Shown here in pieces: positions 55,082 through 64,000 of a stretch of DNA of 64,000 nt; positions within the stretch are counted from its first letter, which is position 1; each line of letters opens with the position of its first letter. The position numbers were made by a program, and so were the translations under genes. The stretch is from positions 141,301 to 205,300 of the forward strand of contig WELA01003378.1 of assembly GCA_009602735.1 (NCBI GenBank), read 5' to 3'. The stretch is from Mesotaenium endlicherianum (lineage: Eukaryota > Streptophyta > Zygnematophyceae > Zygnematales > Mesotaeniaceae). Below the pieces are notes generated by a model. That model made no database searches. It was not told the DNA's origin and was given only the letters and a program-made list of their open reading frames with translations.

Positions 55082-55740
55082 CCTAGTTTAAAGGTTCGTA
55101 TACGGCGTACACGTGTGGGCGTACAGGTTATTCGTACAATACGTGATGACTGATTCAAACCGGCAATATTCGTCGAACTACGTTGGTGTCGGTCATTAAA
55201 ATCGTTTTTCATTTTTAAAACGTGTGTGGCCGACACCCTTGCGCGAGCCTTTTAAAAGTTTTTCAATTCGGTCCGTCAGAGTCCAGTCATCGCATCACAC
55301 GTTTTGTGTTTCACGGAAGACCGTCGTGGCACTAGTTAAGCTAACGGCCGTGCTGATAACGTCGTGCCTTCGTAGCTTAGCAGCCGGCCATGTCTGGCTT
55401 CAACACTTCAAAAAGATGAACCTAGCGGGAAAAGGAACCAAAAGTTAGAACTCGTGTTTCCTTCCCGCTCCACCAAATGTGTGTTCTTCTAACTTTGTTA
55501 CTCGCGTATCCAACAGGATACGTATTTTACCACACTTATCTGTCCCCTGTCCAATCACAGAGGGAAGGGAGTTGCTTACAGCAGCATTAGTGGTAGTATC
55601 CGCTTACTGACAAGCCGCGTACGAATGCATCTGGTAAGGAGTCTCAGCCGAAACTCATACCTCACGTTGAACGCTGTATCTATTACTGCTTTATGGATTT
55701 GAGGATCCTCACTCTTACTTAGCTCTTCTCATATCCTGCA
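55082..55740. other. Noncoding DNA upstream of the hAT gene
   Basis: No ORF or repeat family recognised. The left boundary is the A4 truncation point. It presumably holds the promoter and 5' end of the hAT transposon, but I find no terminal inverted repeat matching sequence to the right of the gene. Confidence 0.4.
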
Positions 55741-58700
55741 ATGTCTGAACAGGACGTAGACGACATTTATTCAAGTCAATTCGACGACGAGGAGGAATGT
55801 GAGCTAGTTACTCCCTGCATCACTTCTTGCTTGACATCGGCTGAGAAGGGCAAAACCAACGTCTACCCGATTCTACCCTCAGAGCATGACCACGTTCATA
55901 AGGTAGACAAGCGTGATTCCCCAGGTGCCTACCAAAATAATTGTACGTATTGTGGCCGTATCAACTTGGGAGGTGCATTTAGAATTAGGTACCATTTGGG
56001 GTGTGTTCAAGGGCAAGGAATCGCAGGCTGTCCTCAAGTTCCATCCAACGTTCAGGCTTTCTTTGCTGCCCAGTGCTATGAGAATGATAGGTCTAGATCT
56101 TACAAAGTTCCTCTTGCTCAAATGAAGCTTCTGCAAAAGCGTTCACGTCATGAGCGGACTATGGAGCAGCTGGCATTTGAGAAAGAAATGAAGAGGAGCG
56201 GCAATCTTTGCCCTTCCTTTTCCTCTGGAGGATCTGCTAAAGGTTTTGGTAGGCAAACTGACCTCCCTAAGGTATGGAAACCATGTTTCCGTGATCTAGC
56301 AGATCATGCAATTGCCAAGTGGTTTTATGCCAATGGCATATCGTTTAATGCTGCCAATTGTGCGTCCTATGGACTCATGCTGGACTCCATATCCCGTGCT
56401 GGGCCTAACTACTCTGGACCCCAAATGTGGCACCTAAGGACAAAGCTTCTGGATCGGGAAATGGTATGTTGTGACATCGAGCTTCGCCAATTCATGGAGA
56501 AGCTAAAAGTCACAGCCTGTGTCATATGCTCCAATGGCTGGTAAGTCTTCTGCTACTGCTGCTGCATTGTAGCTTTGCTTTGCTGTTGCTGCTGCTGCTG
56601 GCCTGTTGCTTACTTTGCTTGTGCTTGCGCTTGTGCTTCTGCTGGTTTTCTCTGCTGCTGTACTCATATATTATGTGCCCTAGGGTTGTGTGCTAGTAGA
56701 TTGGTTTGCTAATCTGCTGCTGCTGTTGTTGTGCTGCTGTGTTGCTGTTGTATTTACCTTATTCTTACCTCGCCTTCTTTTTTCGTGCCTAATAATTTGT
56801 TTTTTATTCATGTACAGGACCGACATCACCAAAAGACCAATCATCAACTCCATTGTTGTGACTTCCATGGGTGAAAAAATGGTGAAGGCGGTCAACTGTG
56901 ACGGCAAGTTCAAGAGTGGCAAGTTTATCGCCAAATGCTTTGAGGAGGTCATAGCAGAGATTGGTGCAGAGCATGTTCTCATGATATGCACAGATTCTGC
57001 TAGAGCATGCAAGAATGCAGGTATGTCCTTTTGTCTTTTTACTTTACTATATCGCGATGTTGTATTGCAAGTATGGAGGCCTGGTTTTGCGTAGTTGTGT
57101 TGCTTTGCTTGCTTTATTTCTATGCTGTGTTGGTGTGAGGCTAATTCTCTTGTGCTGCTGTCACAGAGCTGTGCAATCTAGTGTCAGCTGCTGTGATGCT
57201 ACTCATTCTTCCGTGTGCTGTTGCTGTCATGCTGTGGAAGGTAGACTCATAGGAGCTAAGTACCCTGCCATTACGTGGAGTGCGTGTGCGGCACACGGCT
57301 TGGACCTCATGTTGGAAGCTATCGTGAAGATTGATTGGGTTCAACAAACTGTGGAGCGGGCGAGGAATCTTGTGAAATTCATCAGGAACCACCACAAGCC
57401 TCTATCTCTCTGTCGTGAAGAAGGCCAGTTGGAGCTCAAATTACCTAACGCGACGCGATTTCTTACCTCCTTCATCCTCTTGGAGCGGCTGAATAAAGTA
57501 TGCATTCAACTTATGAAGCGATGCTTGTGCTGACCTCATGCATGCTACTCACACTACATTTAGCAAAGGGCCTCCACGTTGCTTTAATGTGCTTTTGCTT
57601 GTGTTGCTGCTGTAGTTCAGTAAGTGCTGCTTTGAGGTGCTAATGTTCTGCTGTTGGCTTGATATGGTGTGCTGCTGTGATGTGTCTGCTGGCTCTCTCT
57701 CTGTCGTGCTTGCTGTCTTGGGTGGTTAGCTGGTTTGTTGTGCTGCTGCTTTTCTCTCCTCTCCTTTGTCTCTCTTCTCACTCTCTCTCTCCCTCTCTCT
57801 CTTGCTTGCCTTCTTGGCTCGTTTCTGGTCTGTTGGTCTGCTGGTCTTCACTCTCCTCTCCTCTCCCTCCCCTCTCACTCTCTGGCTGGTTTTCTATTTT
57901 GCTCGTCTGCTGGTTCTCTCTCTCCTCTCTCCTCTCTCTCTGTCGCTTGCTTGTTGGCTGCTCTCTTGGTTCTCCTCTCCTTTCTCTCTCTCCTCTCTTT
58001 TGCTCGTATGCTCGGCTGGTTTGCAGGTCTGCAGGTTTGCTGGTTGTCACTCTCCTCTCCTTCCTCTCTCCTCTCCTCTCTCCCTTTCCCTCTCTCTCAC
58101 TCCCTTGCTTGCTCGCTTGTCTAATCTGTTGGTTCTCCCTCCTATCTCTCCGCTCTTCTCTCTCTCCTCTCTCTCTTTCCCGCTTTCTTGGCTGGTCTGA
58201 TGCTTTGCTGGTTGCTTCTCTCCTCTTCTTTCTCTCTCTCCTCTCCTCTCTCCTCTCTCCTCTTGCTCTTCTCTCCTCTCTCTCTGTCGCTTTTTTGCTT
58301 GGATGCTCTGTTTGTTCTCCTCTCTTCCCTCTCTCCCTCTTCTCTTCCTCGCTTGCTTGGCCGATCTGCAGGTCAGCTGGTTGTATCTCTCCTCTCATTC
58401 CTCTCTTTTCTTCTCTCTCTCTCTTTCTTCTATCTCTCTTTGGCAATCTCTCTCCCTCTTCCTGGCTTTGTTGGCTTGTTTTCAGGTTGGCAGTGTGATG
58501 GTTCTTACTTGGCTTGTTTTCTGTTCTGCTGGTTTGCTGGTCCTCTCTCTCCTCTCTCCCCTTCTCCTCTCTCCCCTCTCTTCTTGTCGCTTGCTTGCTT
58601 GGCCGCTCTGTTGGGTCTCTCCTTCCTCTCTTCTCGCTTGCTTGCTTGGCTGCTCTGTTGGTCCTGTCCTTTCTCTCTCCTCTCTCTTGCTCGCTTGCTT

Positions 58701-60686
58701 GGCTGGTCTGGAAGTATGCCGGACCTCTCTCCTCTCCCCTCGCTCTCTCTTTATCGCTTGCTTGCTTGGCTGCTGTGCTGGTTCTCCCCTCCTTTCTCTC
58801 TCCTCTCCCTTGCTCGCCTGCTTGGCTGCTCTATAGATCTGCTGGTTTTCTCTCTCCTCTCTTCTCTCTCCCCCTCCCTCTCACCCTCTTTTTTGCTTGC
58901 TTGCTTGTCTAGTCTGTTGGTTCTCCTCTCTCTCCTCTCTCCTCTCTCTCTCCTCTCTCCCTTGCTCGCTTTTTGGTCTGGTCTGCAGGTTTGCTCGTTG
59001 TCTATCTCCTCTCCTTTCCCTCTTTCGGAGTCTCTCCTCTCTGTTCTCTGGCTCTCTTTCGCCCTCTTGCTCAATTTCTTGGCTGATTTTGAAGTCTGGT
59101 GGTCTGCTGGTCCTCTCTCTCCCCTCTCTCCTCTTTCTCCTCTCTCTCTCTCTTGCTCGCGCTGTCGCCTGGTATTGACGCCTACTGGTGTGCTGGTCCT
59201 TTCTCTCCTCTCTCTCCTCTCTCCTCTCTCTCTCTCTCTTGCCCACGTTGTCGGCTGCTTCTGAAGTCTGGTGGTCTGCTGGTCCCGTCTCCTGTCACTC
59301 CTCTCTCCTCTCTCTCTCTCTTGCCCAAGTTGTCGGCTAGTTTTGAGGTCTGCTGGTATGCTGGTTCTTCTCTCTTGCTCGCTTGCTTGGCCGGTCTGCT
59401 GGTCTACTGGTTCTCTCTCCTCTCTCCTCTCTTTCTCTCCCCCTCTCTCTCCATTGCTTGCTTTCTTGGCTGGTTTGCAGGTCTGCTGGTCTGCTGCCTC
59501 TCTCTCCTCTCCTTTCTCTCTCTCTTCTCTGTCCCTCTCCCCCTCTCTCACTCTTGCTTGCTTTCTTCGTTGGTTTTCAGGTCTGCTGTTCTGCTGTTCT
59601 GCTGGTCTGCTGTTCTGCTGGCTCTCTCTCTCCTCTCTCTCCTCTCTTCCTCTCTCTCCTCACTCTCTCACTCTCTATTGCTATATTTTGTCCCGACTGT
59701 GTTGTTGTGCTTCTCCTTGTCGCCACTAATAGTGGGCTACATCTGTGTTCCTCGTGATACTGCAGGTGAAAGAGGGCTTGAAGTGCATGGTGGCCAGAGA
59801 TGCTTGGACCCAGTGGAAGGACAAGCTCTCTCTTGATGAGTATGCGAAGTGCAACGAGCGTACTCAATGCATCAACGACCCCGTCGTTTGGAAGCAAGTG
59901 GAGAAGATCATCAAGTTGGTGGAGCGGATCGTGCAGCTGCTTCGACTATGTGACGGGGTCCAGCTTGTCATTGGGCAGGTGTGGTGTAAGCTGTGTGACT
60001 ACGTGAAGTTCATCAAGAAGCTTCCTGGCTTTACCGCTGCGGAGAGGAACTTCTTTGTGGACCTTGTCCAAGATAGGTGGGACTTTTTTCACTCACCTAT
60101 GCACGCAGCTGGCTATGTTTTGCACCCTCAATACCAGGACCATGCCCAGCATAGTGTGAAAGAGGTTAAGGCTGGGTGGAATTTGATTTTGGAGCGTTTG
60201 GTGCCTCACAAGGCTGACAGAAAGGTCATAAAGGAGCAGGTGAGGGTGTATCTGGCTAAGTAAGGAAGCTTTGCTGCTCCAGATGCTGATGATGATTGCA
60301 CAGAACTTAGTGCTCCTGCATGGTGGCATGAGTATGGTTCTAGCACTCTTGAGCTGCAAGAGCTTGCCATTAAGGTCTTAGGCCTGTGTACGTCAGCGAG
60401 CTCTTGTGAGCGTAACTGGTCTGAGTATGACTTTGTGCATAACAAGAAGCGGAATCGTCAAACACAGGTTAGAGCTGTGAAGTTGGTTAACGTCCATTCC
60501 AACCTTCGCCTATTGGAAGGCAAGAGGCGTGCGGGTAAAGAACCTGTGCCTGAGAGGTTCATTGAGGCTTACATTCAAGCAGAGGAGGGTGCTTTTGAGA
60601 ATCCTGAAGAAGATGCACTAGATAGTGAGTCATGGCCCCTAGTAGAGGAGCCAGAATACTTCTCTAACGATGATCCATGTGAGTAG
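55741..60686 (+). pseudogene. hAT-superfamily transposase (BED, DUF659, dimerisation domain), one internal stop
   Basis: Exons 55741-56540, 56818-57020, 57241-57497 and 59766-60686 join in phase with GT-AG introns, giving 726 codons. Exon 1 starts MSEQDVDDIYSSQFDDEEEC and has a BED-like zinc finger (CTYCGRINLGGAFRIRYHLG...GCPQVP). Exon 2 to 3 is the DUF659/RNase-H-like part (GWTDITKRPIINSIVVTS, MICTDSARACKNAG, SACAAHGLDLMLEAI). Exon 4 ends with the hAT C-terminal dimerisation motif (PAWWHEYGSS, LCTSASSCERNW, FVHNKKRNR). TAA at 60261-60263 (codon 586) would remove that motif. Removing an unusually short 51-nt GT-AG intron (60260-60310) would also restore the frame, but the skipped residues fit the family, so a nonsense mutation is likelier. 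The other frames are intact, so the copy is recent, or domesticated. Confidence 0.85.
57660..59700 (+). repeat. Pyrimidine-rich minisatellite in hAT intron 3
   Basis: About 2 kb of CTCTCTCCTCTC-type tracts, regularly interrupted by a conserved spacer of the form TTGCTTGCTTGGCTGGTCTGCTGGT. Units are roughly 60-110 bp and vary in the length of the CT part. More than 20 units can be seen. The sense strand is almost free of purine runs, so the long open frames here are repeat artefacts. Confidence 0.85.
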
Positions 60687-60876
60687 TAGCGTCGTACTTC
60701 ACAGTTTAAAGTGCTCGCATATGTGAGGTCATTTAGGTTACTTTGCATTGACAGTGTAGGCTTTCATAGTCATTAGTTGAGTATTACTTTCATTACCATG
60801 TGGTGTAATAATACCATTTTCCATAATTCTATGTACATAATTCCGACATTTTTTATAAATCCTCCATAATTTGTCT

Positions 60877-60930
<54 letters not shown>

Positions 60931-61834
60931 TTGCTTGCTTGGCTAATATGCAAGTCTGCAGGTCTGTTGCCTCTCTTCTCTCTATCTCCCTCTTGCTTGC
61001 TTGCTTGGCTGATCTGCTGGTTTTCTCTCCTCTCTCACACCTCCTCTCTATTTCTCTCTTTCCTCTGTCCCCTCTCTCCCTCTATGTCTCTCTGGCTTGC
61101 TTGCTTGGATGAGTTGCTGGTCTGCTGGTTTGCCGGTCCGCCGTCTCTCTCCTCTCTGTCTCTCACTCTCTCTTTCTATCTCCCTCTTGCTTTCTTGCTT
61201 GGCTGGTTTGCTGGTCTGCTCTCTCTCACTCTTTCTCTCTCTCTCTTGTCTCTCTCTCGCCCCCCCCTCCCTCTCTCTCCTCTCTCCCTCTATGTGTCTC
61301 TTGCTTGCTTGCTTGGCTAATCTGGTGGTCGGCTGGTATGCCGTCTCTCTCCCCTCTCTCTCTCTCCCTTGCTTGCTTGCCTGCCCAGCCTGCTGGTTCT
61401 CTCGCGTCTCTCCCTTCTCTCTCTTTCTCTCTCTCTCTCTCTTGCTTGCCTTGTCTGCTGATTTGGAGGTTTGCTCTCTCCTCTCTCGCTCAGCCTATAT
61501 TATTGTTTGCTTGCTTGGGTGGTCCACTCGTTCTCTCTCCTCTCTCTCTCTTGCTAGTGCATAGCATCTCTTAAATACCTAATCATCTTCATATTGTGCA
61601 GTCTAATGTTATTGAGTATGAGATAATAGTTTTAATGCATACTCATTTAAGAGGCTAAGCTAAAGAGAATACAGCAAACACATATTAGTTTACTATAGGC
61701 TAAAAGCTAGTATAGGATGAAGAGAAGCTGTGATTAATTGACAATTTCACTCGACGCGTGAAATTATGATACGACAAAGAAGTCTCAATAGTGCCAATAA
61801 CAAACAATGAACGACATGAGCGCTACATTGTAAA
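60687..61834. repeat. Intergenic CT microsatellite and minisatellite
   Basis: 60687-60870 is AT-rich with no ORF and probably includes the hAT 3' end. A pure CT run lies at about 60880-60926, followed to about 61560 by the same minisatellite type as in the hAT intron (GCTTGCTTGCTTGGCTGATCTGCTGG). At 61568-61654 an imperfect stem is formed by CTCTTAAAT/ATTTAAGAG outside and GAGTATG/CATACTC inside. No gene. Confidence 0.75.
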
Positions 61835-62365
61835 TCAGTTAGACCTAAGGTCATATTTTCCTAATGGAACTTGCTTGCAGGCCTTACAGCTATCCTCCAG
61901 CTACAAGTGTGACAACAAACTGGTACTTGGGCATAAGAGCATAGTGCGCGCACTCTCTCCAAGACTGCCCACATTATCCCCCCAAAGGACATAAACACAT
62001 AAGACAAATATTCATGCCATCGGAGGGCAAATATTACAGAATTGTGCAAAAGTCAAAAAGCCATATAGAGCCCAAAGTCCCGTACACTAAAGAGTACACC
62101 AAAGCAAAGCAAAGCAGAGTAGAGCACTGCAGATGCATGCTGATATTAGAACTATGAAACACATGCAAAAGAGAAAGTCTCAGAGTGTGTCGTGACGTAC
62201 CTCGTCAAAATGTTGTCAAATAAGACAGGCTGGTCTGGCAAGGAGTACACGACCACATGCGTCACACTTGGTGATGGGTCCGTTGCCAAGCACCCTCCGT
62301 ACATAACCACCTCAAGTGACAATTGCCGCAGCGTCATTGCATCAACAGCTTGAAAGTGGGGGTTG
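61835..62365 (-). CDS. C-terminal exons of a BRCT-domain protein, DNA ligase IV-like (partial)
   Basis: Exon 62365-62201 (acceptor ...CATGCAG, donor GAG/GTACGT) reads NPHFQAVDAMTLRQLSLEVV, MYGGCLATDPSPSVTHVVVY and FDNILTR, with the GG and VTHVVV signature of a BRCT domain. A last exon, 61900-61835 (acceptor CACTTGTAG), reads LEDSCKACKQVPLGKYDLRS and ends in TGA; this matches the W-LEDS-x-K...P...Y end of a BRCT domain, with the Trp expected from a preceding exon. I could not find that connecting exon between them with certainty. BRCT domains bind phosphopeptides in DNA repair proteins. The C-terminal position and spacing recall ligase IV, but other BRCT proteins remain possible. Upstream exons lie beyond 64000. 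Confidence 0.55.
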
Positions 62366-64000
62366 CTGCATGTGAAGAGGTTGCACAGGTTCTGCATAAT
62401 CAAGCATCAAAGCAAAAGAAGCAAGAGTAGCACAATACACAGCAGCACAACACAGCACAGCAAAGAAGAGCAAGACAGCAGCACAAACACAGCAGCAGCA
62501 GGTGCAAAGCAACCTAGGCACACAGCAGAACACCAACATCCCCTAGCAGCAGCAGGTGCAAAGAAGCCTAGCAGCACGGCAGAACAGCAGCACCCCCTCG
62601 CAGCATAACACCACAGCAGAAGGAAAATACCACAGCAATATTGCAGCAGCAAAGCAAGGTAGCAAGCAGAGAGCACGGCTCAACAGTACCATAGCAGCAG
62701 CGGCACAACGAATGCGTAAGAGAGAGAGAGAGGAGAGAGAGAAAGGACAGAAGAGGACCAACAAGCAACTAAGCAAGCATGCAATAGAGAGAGAGAGGAG
62801 AGAAGGGAGAGAGAACCAGTAGCCAACAGGACCTGAAAACCAGCCAAGAAAGCGAGCAAACAAGAGAGGGCGAGAGGGGCAGAGAGGAGAGAGAGAGAGG
62901 AGAGAGAGGAGAGAGGAGAAGGAGGACCAACGAACCAGCAGAGTAGACAAGCAAGCAAGCAAGGGAGAGAGAGAAAGAGAAAGAGACCAGCGGGGGGGGG
63001 AGAGAGGGACAACTAGCAGATCAGCCAAGCAGCGAAGCAAGAGAAACAGAACCACCAGACCAACAGACGTCAAAACCAGCCAACAAAGCGAGCAAGCATG
63101 AGGGAGAAAGGGCATACAAGCAAACCAACATCACAAAGAGAGAGAAGAGACGCAAGAGAGCACCACCAACCCACAATACCTAAAGAAAATTGCCAAGAGA
63201 GCAAGCAAGACAGAGAGTGGGAGAGAGAGATAGGGGAGAGAGGAGAGAGAGGCCAGCAGACCAGCAGACCTAAAAACCAACCAAGAAAGCAAGCAAGAGA
63301 AAGAGGAAGGCAGAGAGAGGGAGAGAGAGGCGAGAGACAAAGGAGAGAAGAGAGAGAACCAGCAGACCAGCAAACTTGCAAAACCAGCCAAGAAAGCAAG
63401 CAAGAGAGAGGGGGGGGGAGAGAGAGAGGGAGAGGCGAGGAGAGAGAACCAGCACACCAGCAGACCAGAAGAGTAACGAAGCAAGCAAGCAAGGGAGAAA
63501 GAGAGAGATAGAGAGAAAGAGAAAGAGAGAGACTGAGGGGGAGGGGAGAGAGGAGGGAAGTGGGACAACCAGCAGAGGAGAGATCCGGCCAAGCAACAAG
63601 CAAGAGAGACAAAACTAGCAGCTGAGCAGACCTCAAAACCAGCCGAAAAAAGCGAGTACGAGTGATGGACAGAGAGCACCCAAGTAAGCAACATGAAAGA
63701 GAGAGACCGAAGAGAGGAGAGAGAGAACCACCAGCTCACCGGACCAAAAACCAGCCAAGAAAGCAACTAGGACAGAGAGGGGGAGAGAGAGAAGGGGAGA
63801 GAGAGAGGAGAGAGAGGACCAGCGGACCAGCAAACCAGAACACCAACCCAGAAAGAAAGCAAGAGAGAGAGGGGGGAGAGAGGGAGAGTGGAGAGAGAGA
63901 AAGGAGAGGAGGGAAAGAACAAGCACACCACCAAGCCTCCAACACCAGCGACGAAAGCCAGAAAGAGAGATAGGGGGGAAGAGAGAGAGGGGGGGGCGAG
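62366..64000 (-). repeat. Intron with CTG-rich stretch and pyrimidine-rich minisatellite (minus strand)
   Basis: On the minus strand, 62740-62390 is rich in TGCTGCTG, and 64000-62740 consists of CTCTCTCC tracts separated by GCTTGCTTTCTTGGCTGGTTT-type spacers, the same class as at 57660-59700 and 60880-61560. On the plus strand it appears as GA-rich DNA. It lies upstream of the BRCT exon in the sense direction, so it is probably intronic. The same CTG-then-CT composition marks the hAT introns. Confidence 0.75.

Noticed and set aside
57659-59836. Several long plus-strand frames (up to 358 codons) and minus-strand Glu/Arg-rich frames in the CT-rich DNA
   Set aside because: They are produced by the CTCTCC minisatellite, which has few stops in any frame; composition is almost only Leu/Ser or Arg/Glu and the region is the hAT intron.
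55082-61560. Terminal inverted repeats and 8-bp target duplication of the hAT element
   Set aside because: I compared sequence from 55082-55740 with 60690-61560 and found no convincing inverted pair; limits of the transposon stay undefined.
1-64000. CRISPR arrays, rRNA genes or bacterial operons
   Set aside because: No spaced direct repeats of that type, no rRNA signature and all confident genes are intron-containing or retrotransposon-derived.

Overview
The window looks like repeat-rich nuclear DNA of a green plant, most probably a streptophyte (charophyte-grade) alga. A complete plant-type coatomer gamma gene with 19 coding exons and GT-AG introns lies at the left. Almost everything else is nested Ty3/Gypsy retrotransposons, several with a chromodomain after integrase. 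One of them carries a DNA cytosine methyltransferase (DNMT), an arrangement reported from charophyte algae and dinoflagellates. The lineage call is inference; no rRNA or organelle marker is present.

Layout. 1-2072: no recognised gene. 2073-8988 (-): COPG, 898 aa. 9000-9300: palindrome-rich upstream DNA. 9348-13440 (-): pieces of family A (gag, LTR, PPT, extra ORF), cut by a plus-strand family A LTR pair at 10989-12116. 13452-21206 (-): family C element with both LTRs, decayed. 21207-22014: AT-rich, with a possible LTR relic. 22015-23742 (+): 3' end of another family A element. 23753-28195 (-): remnants of two further Gypsy elements (E1, E2). 28206-34797 (+): nearly intact family B chromovirus (1096-aa pol frame), followed in tandem by an internally deleted copy to 35473. 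35474-39868 (-): second family C element, truncated. 39870-42926 and 51251-53647 (+): one family D element (gag, protease, DNMT, RT), split by an 8.3 kb insertion that is a chimera of family B LTRs and a defective family A element (42927-51250). 53648-55081 (+): 5' end of another family A element. 55741-60686 (+): BED/DUF659/hAT transposase gene with long pyrimidine-rich introns. 61835-62365 (-): terminal exons of a BRCT-domain gene, DNA ligase IV-like at best, whose intron runs to the window end through the same kind of pyrimidine-rich minisatellite.

Two things stand out. Family D encodes a DNMT domain in the same frame as its RT, with motifs I, II, IV, VI, VIII and IX/X recognisable; this copy is dead (several stops; the motif VI Glu is Lys). 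Family A carries a conserved extra protein of about 555 aa downstream of integrase, present in three separate copies here and not recognised by me. It sits between duplicated polypurine-tract-like sequences, which suggests 3' capture. Both families of element appear old: in-frame stops are frequent and many are one C-to-T step from a sense codon.
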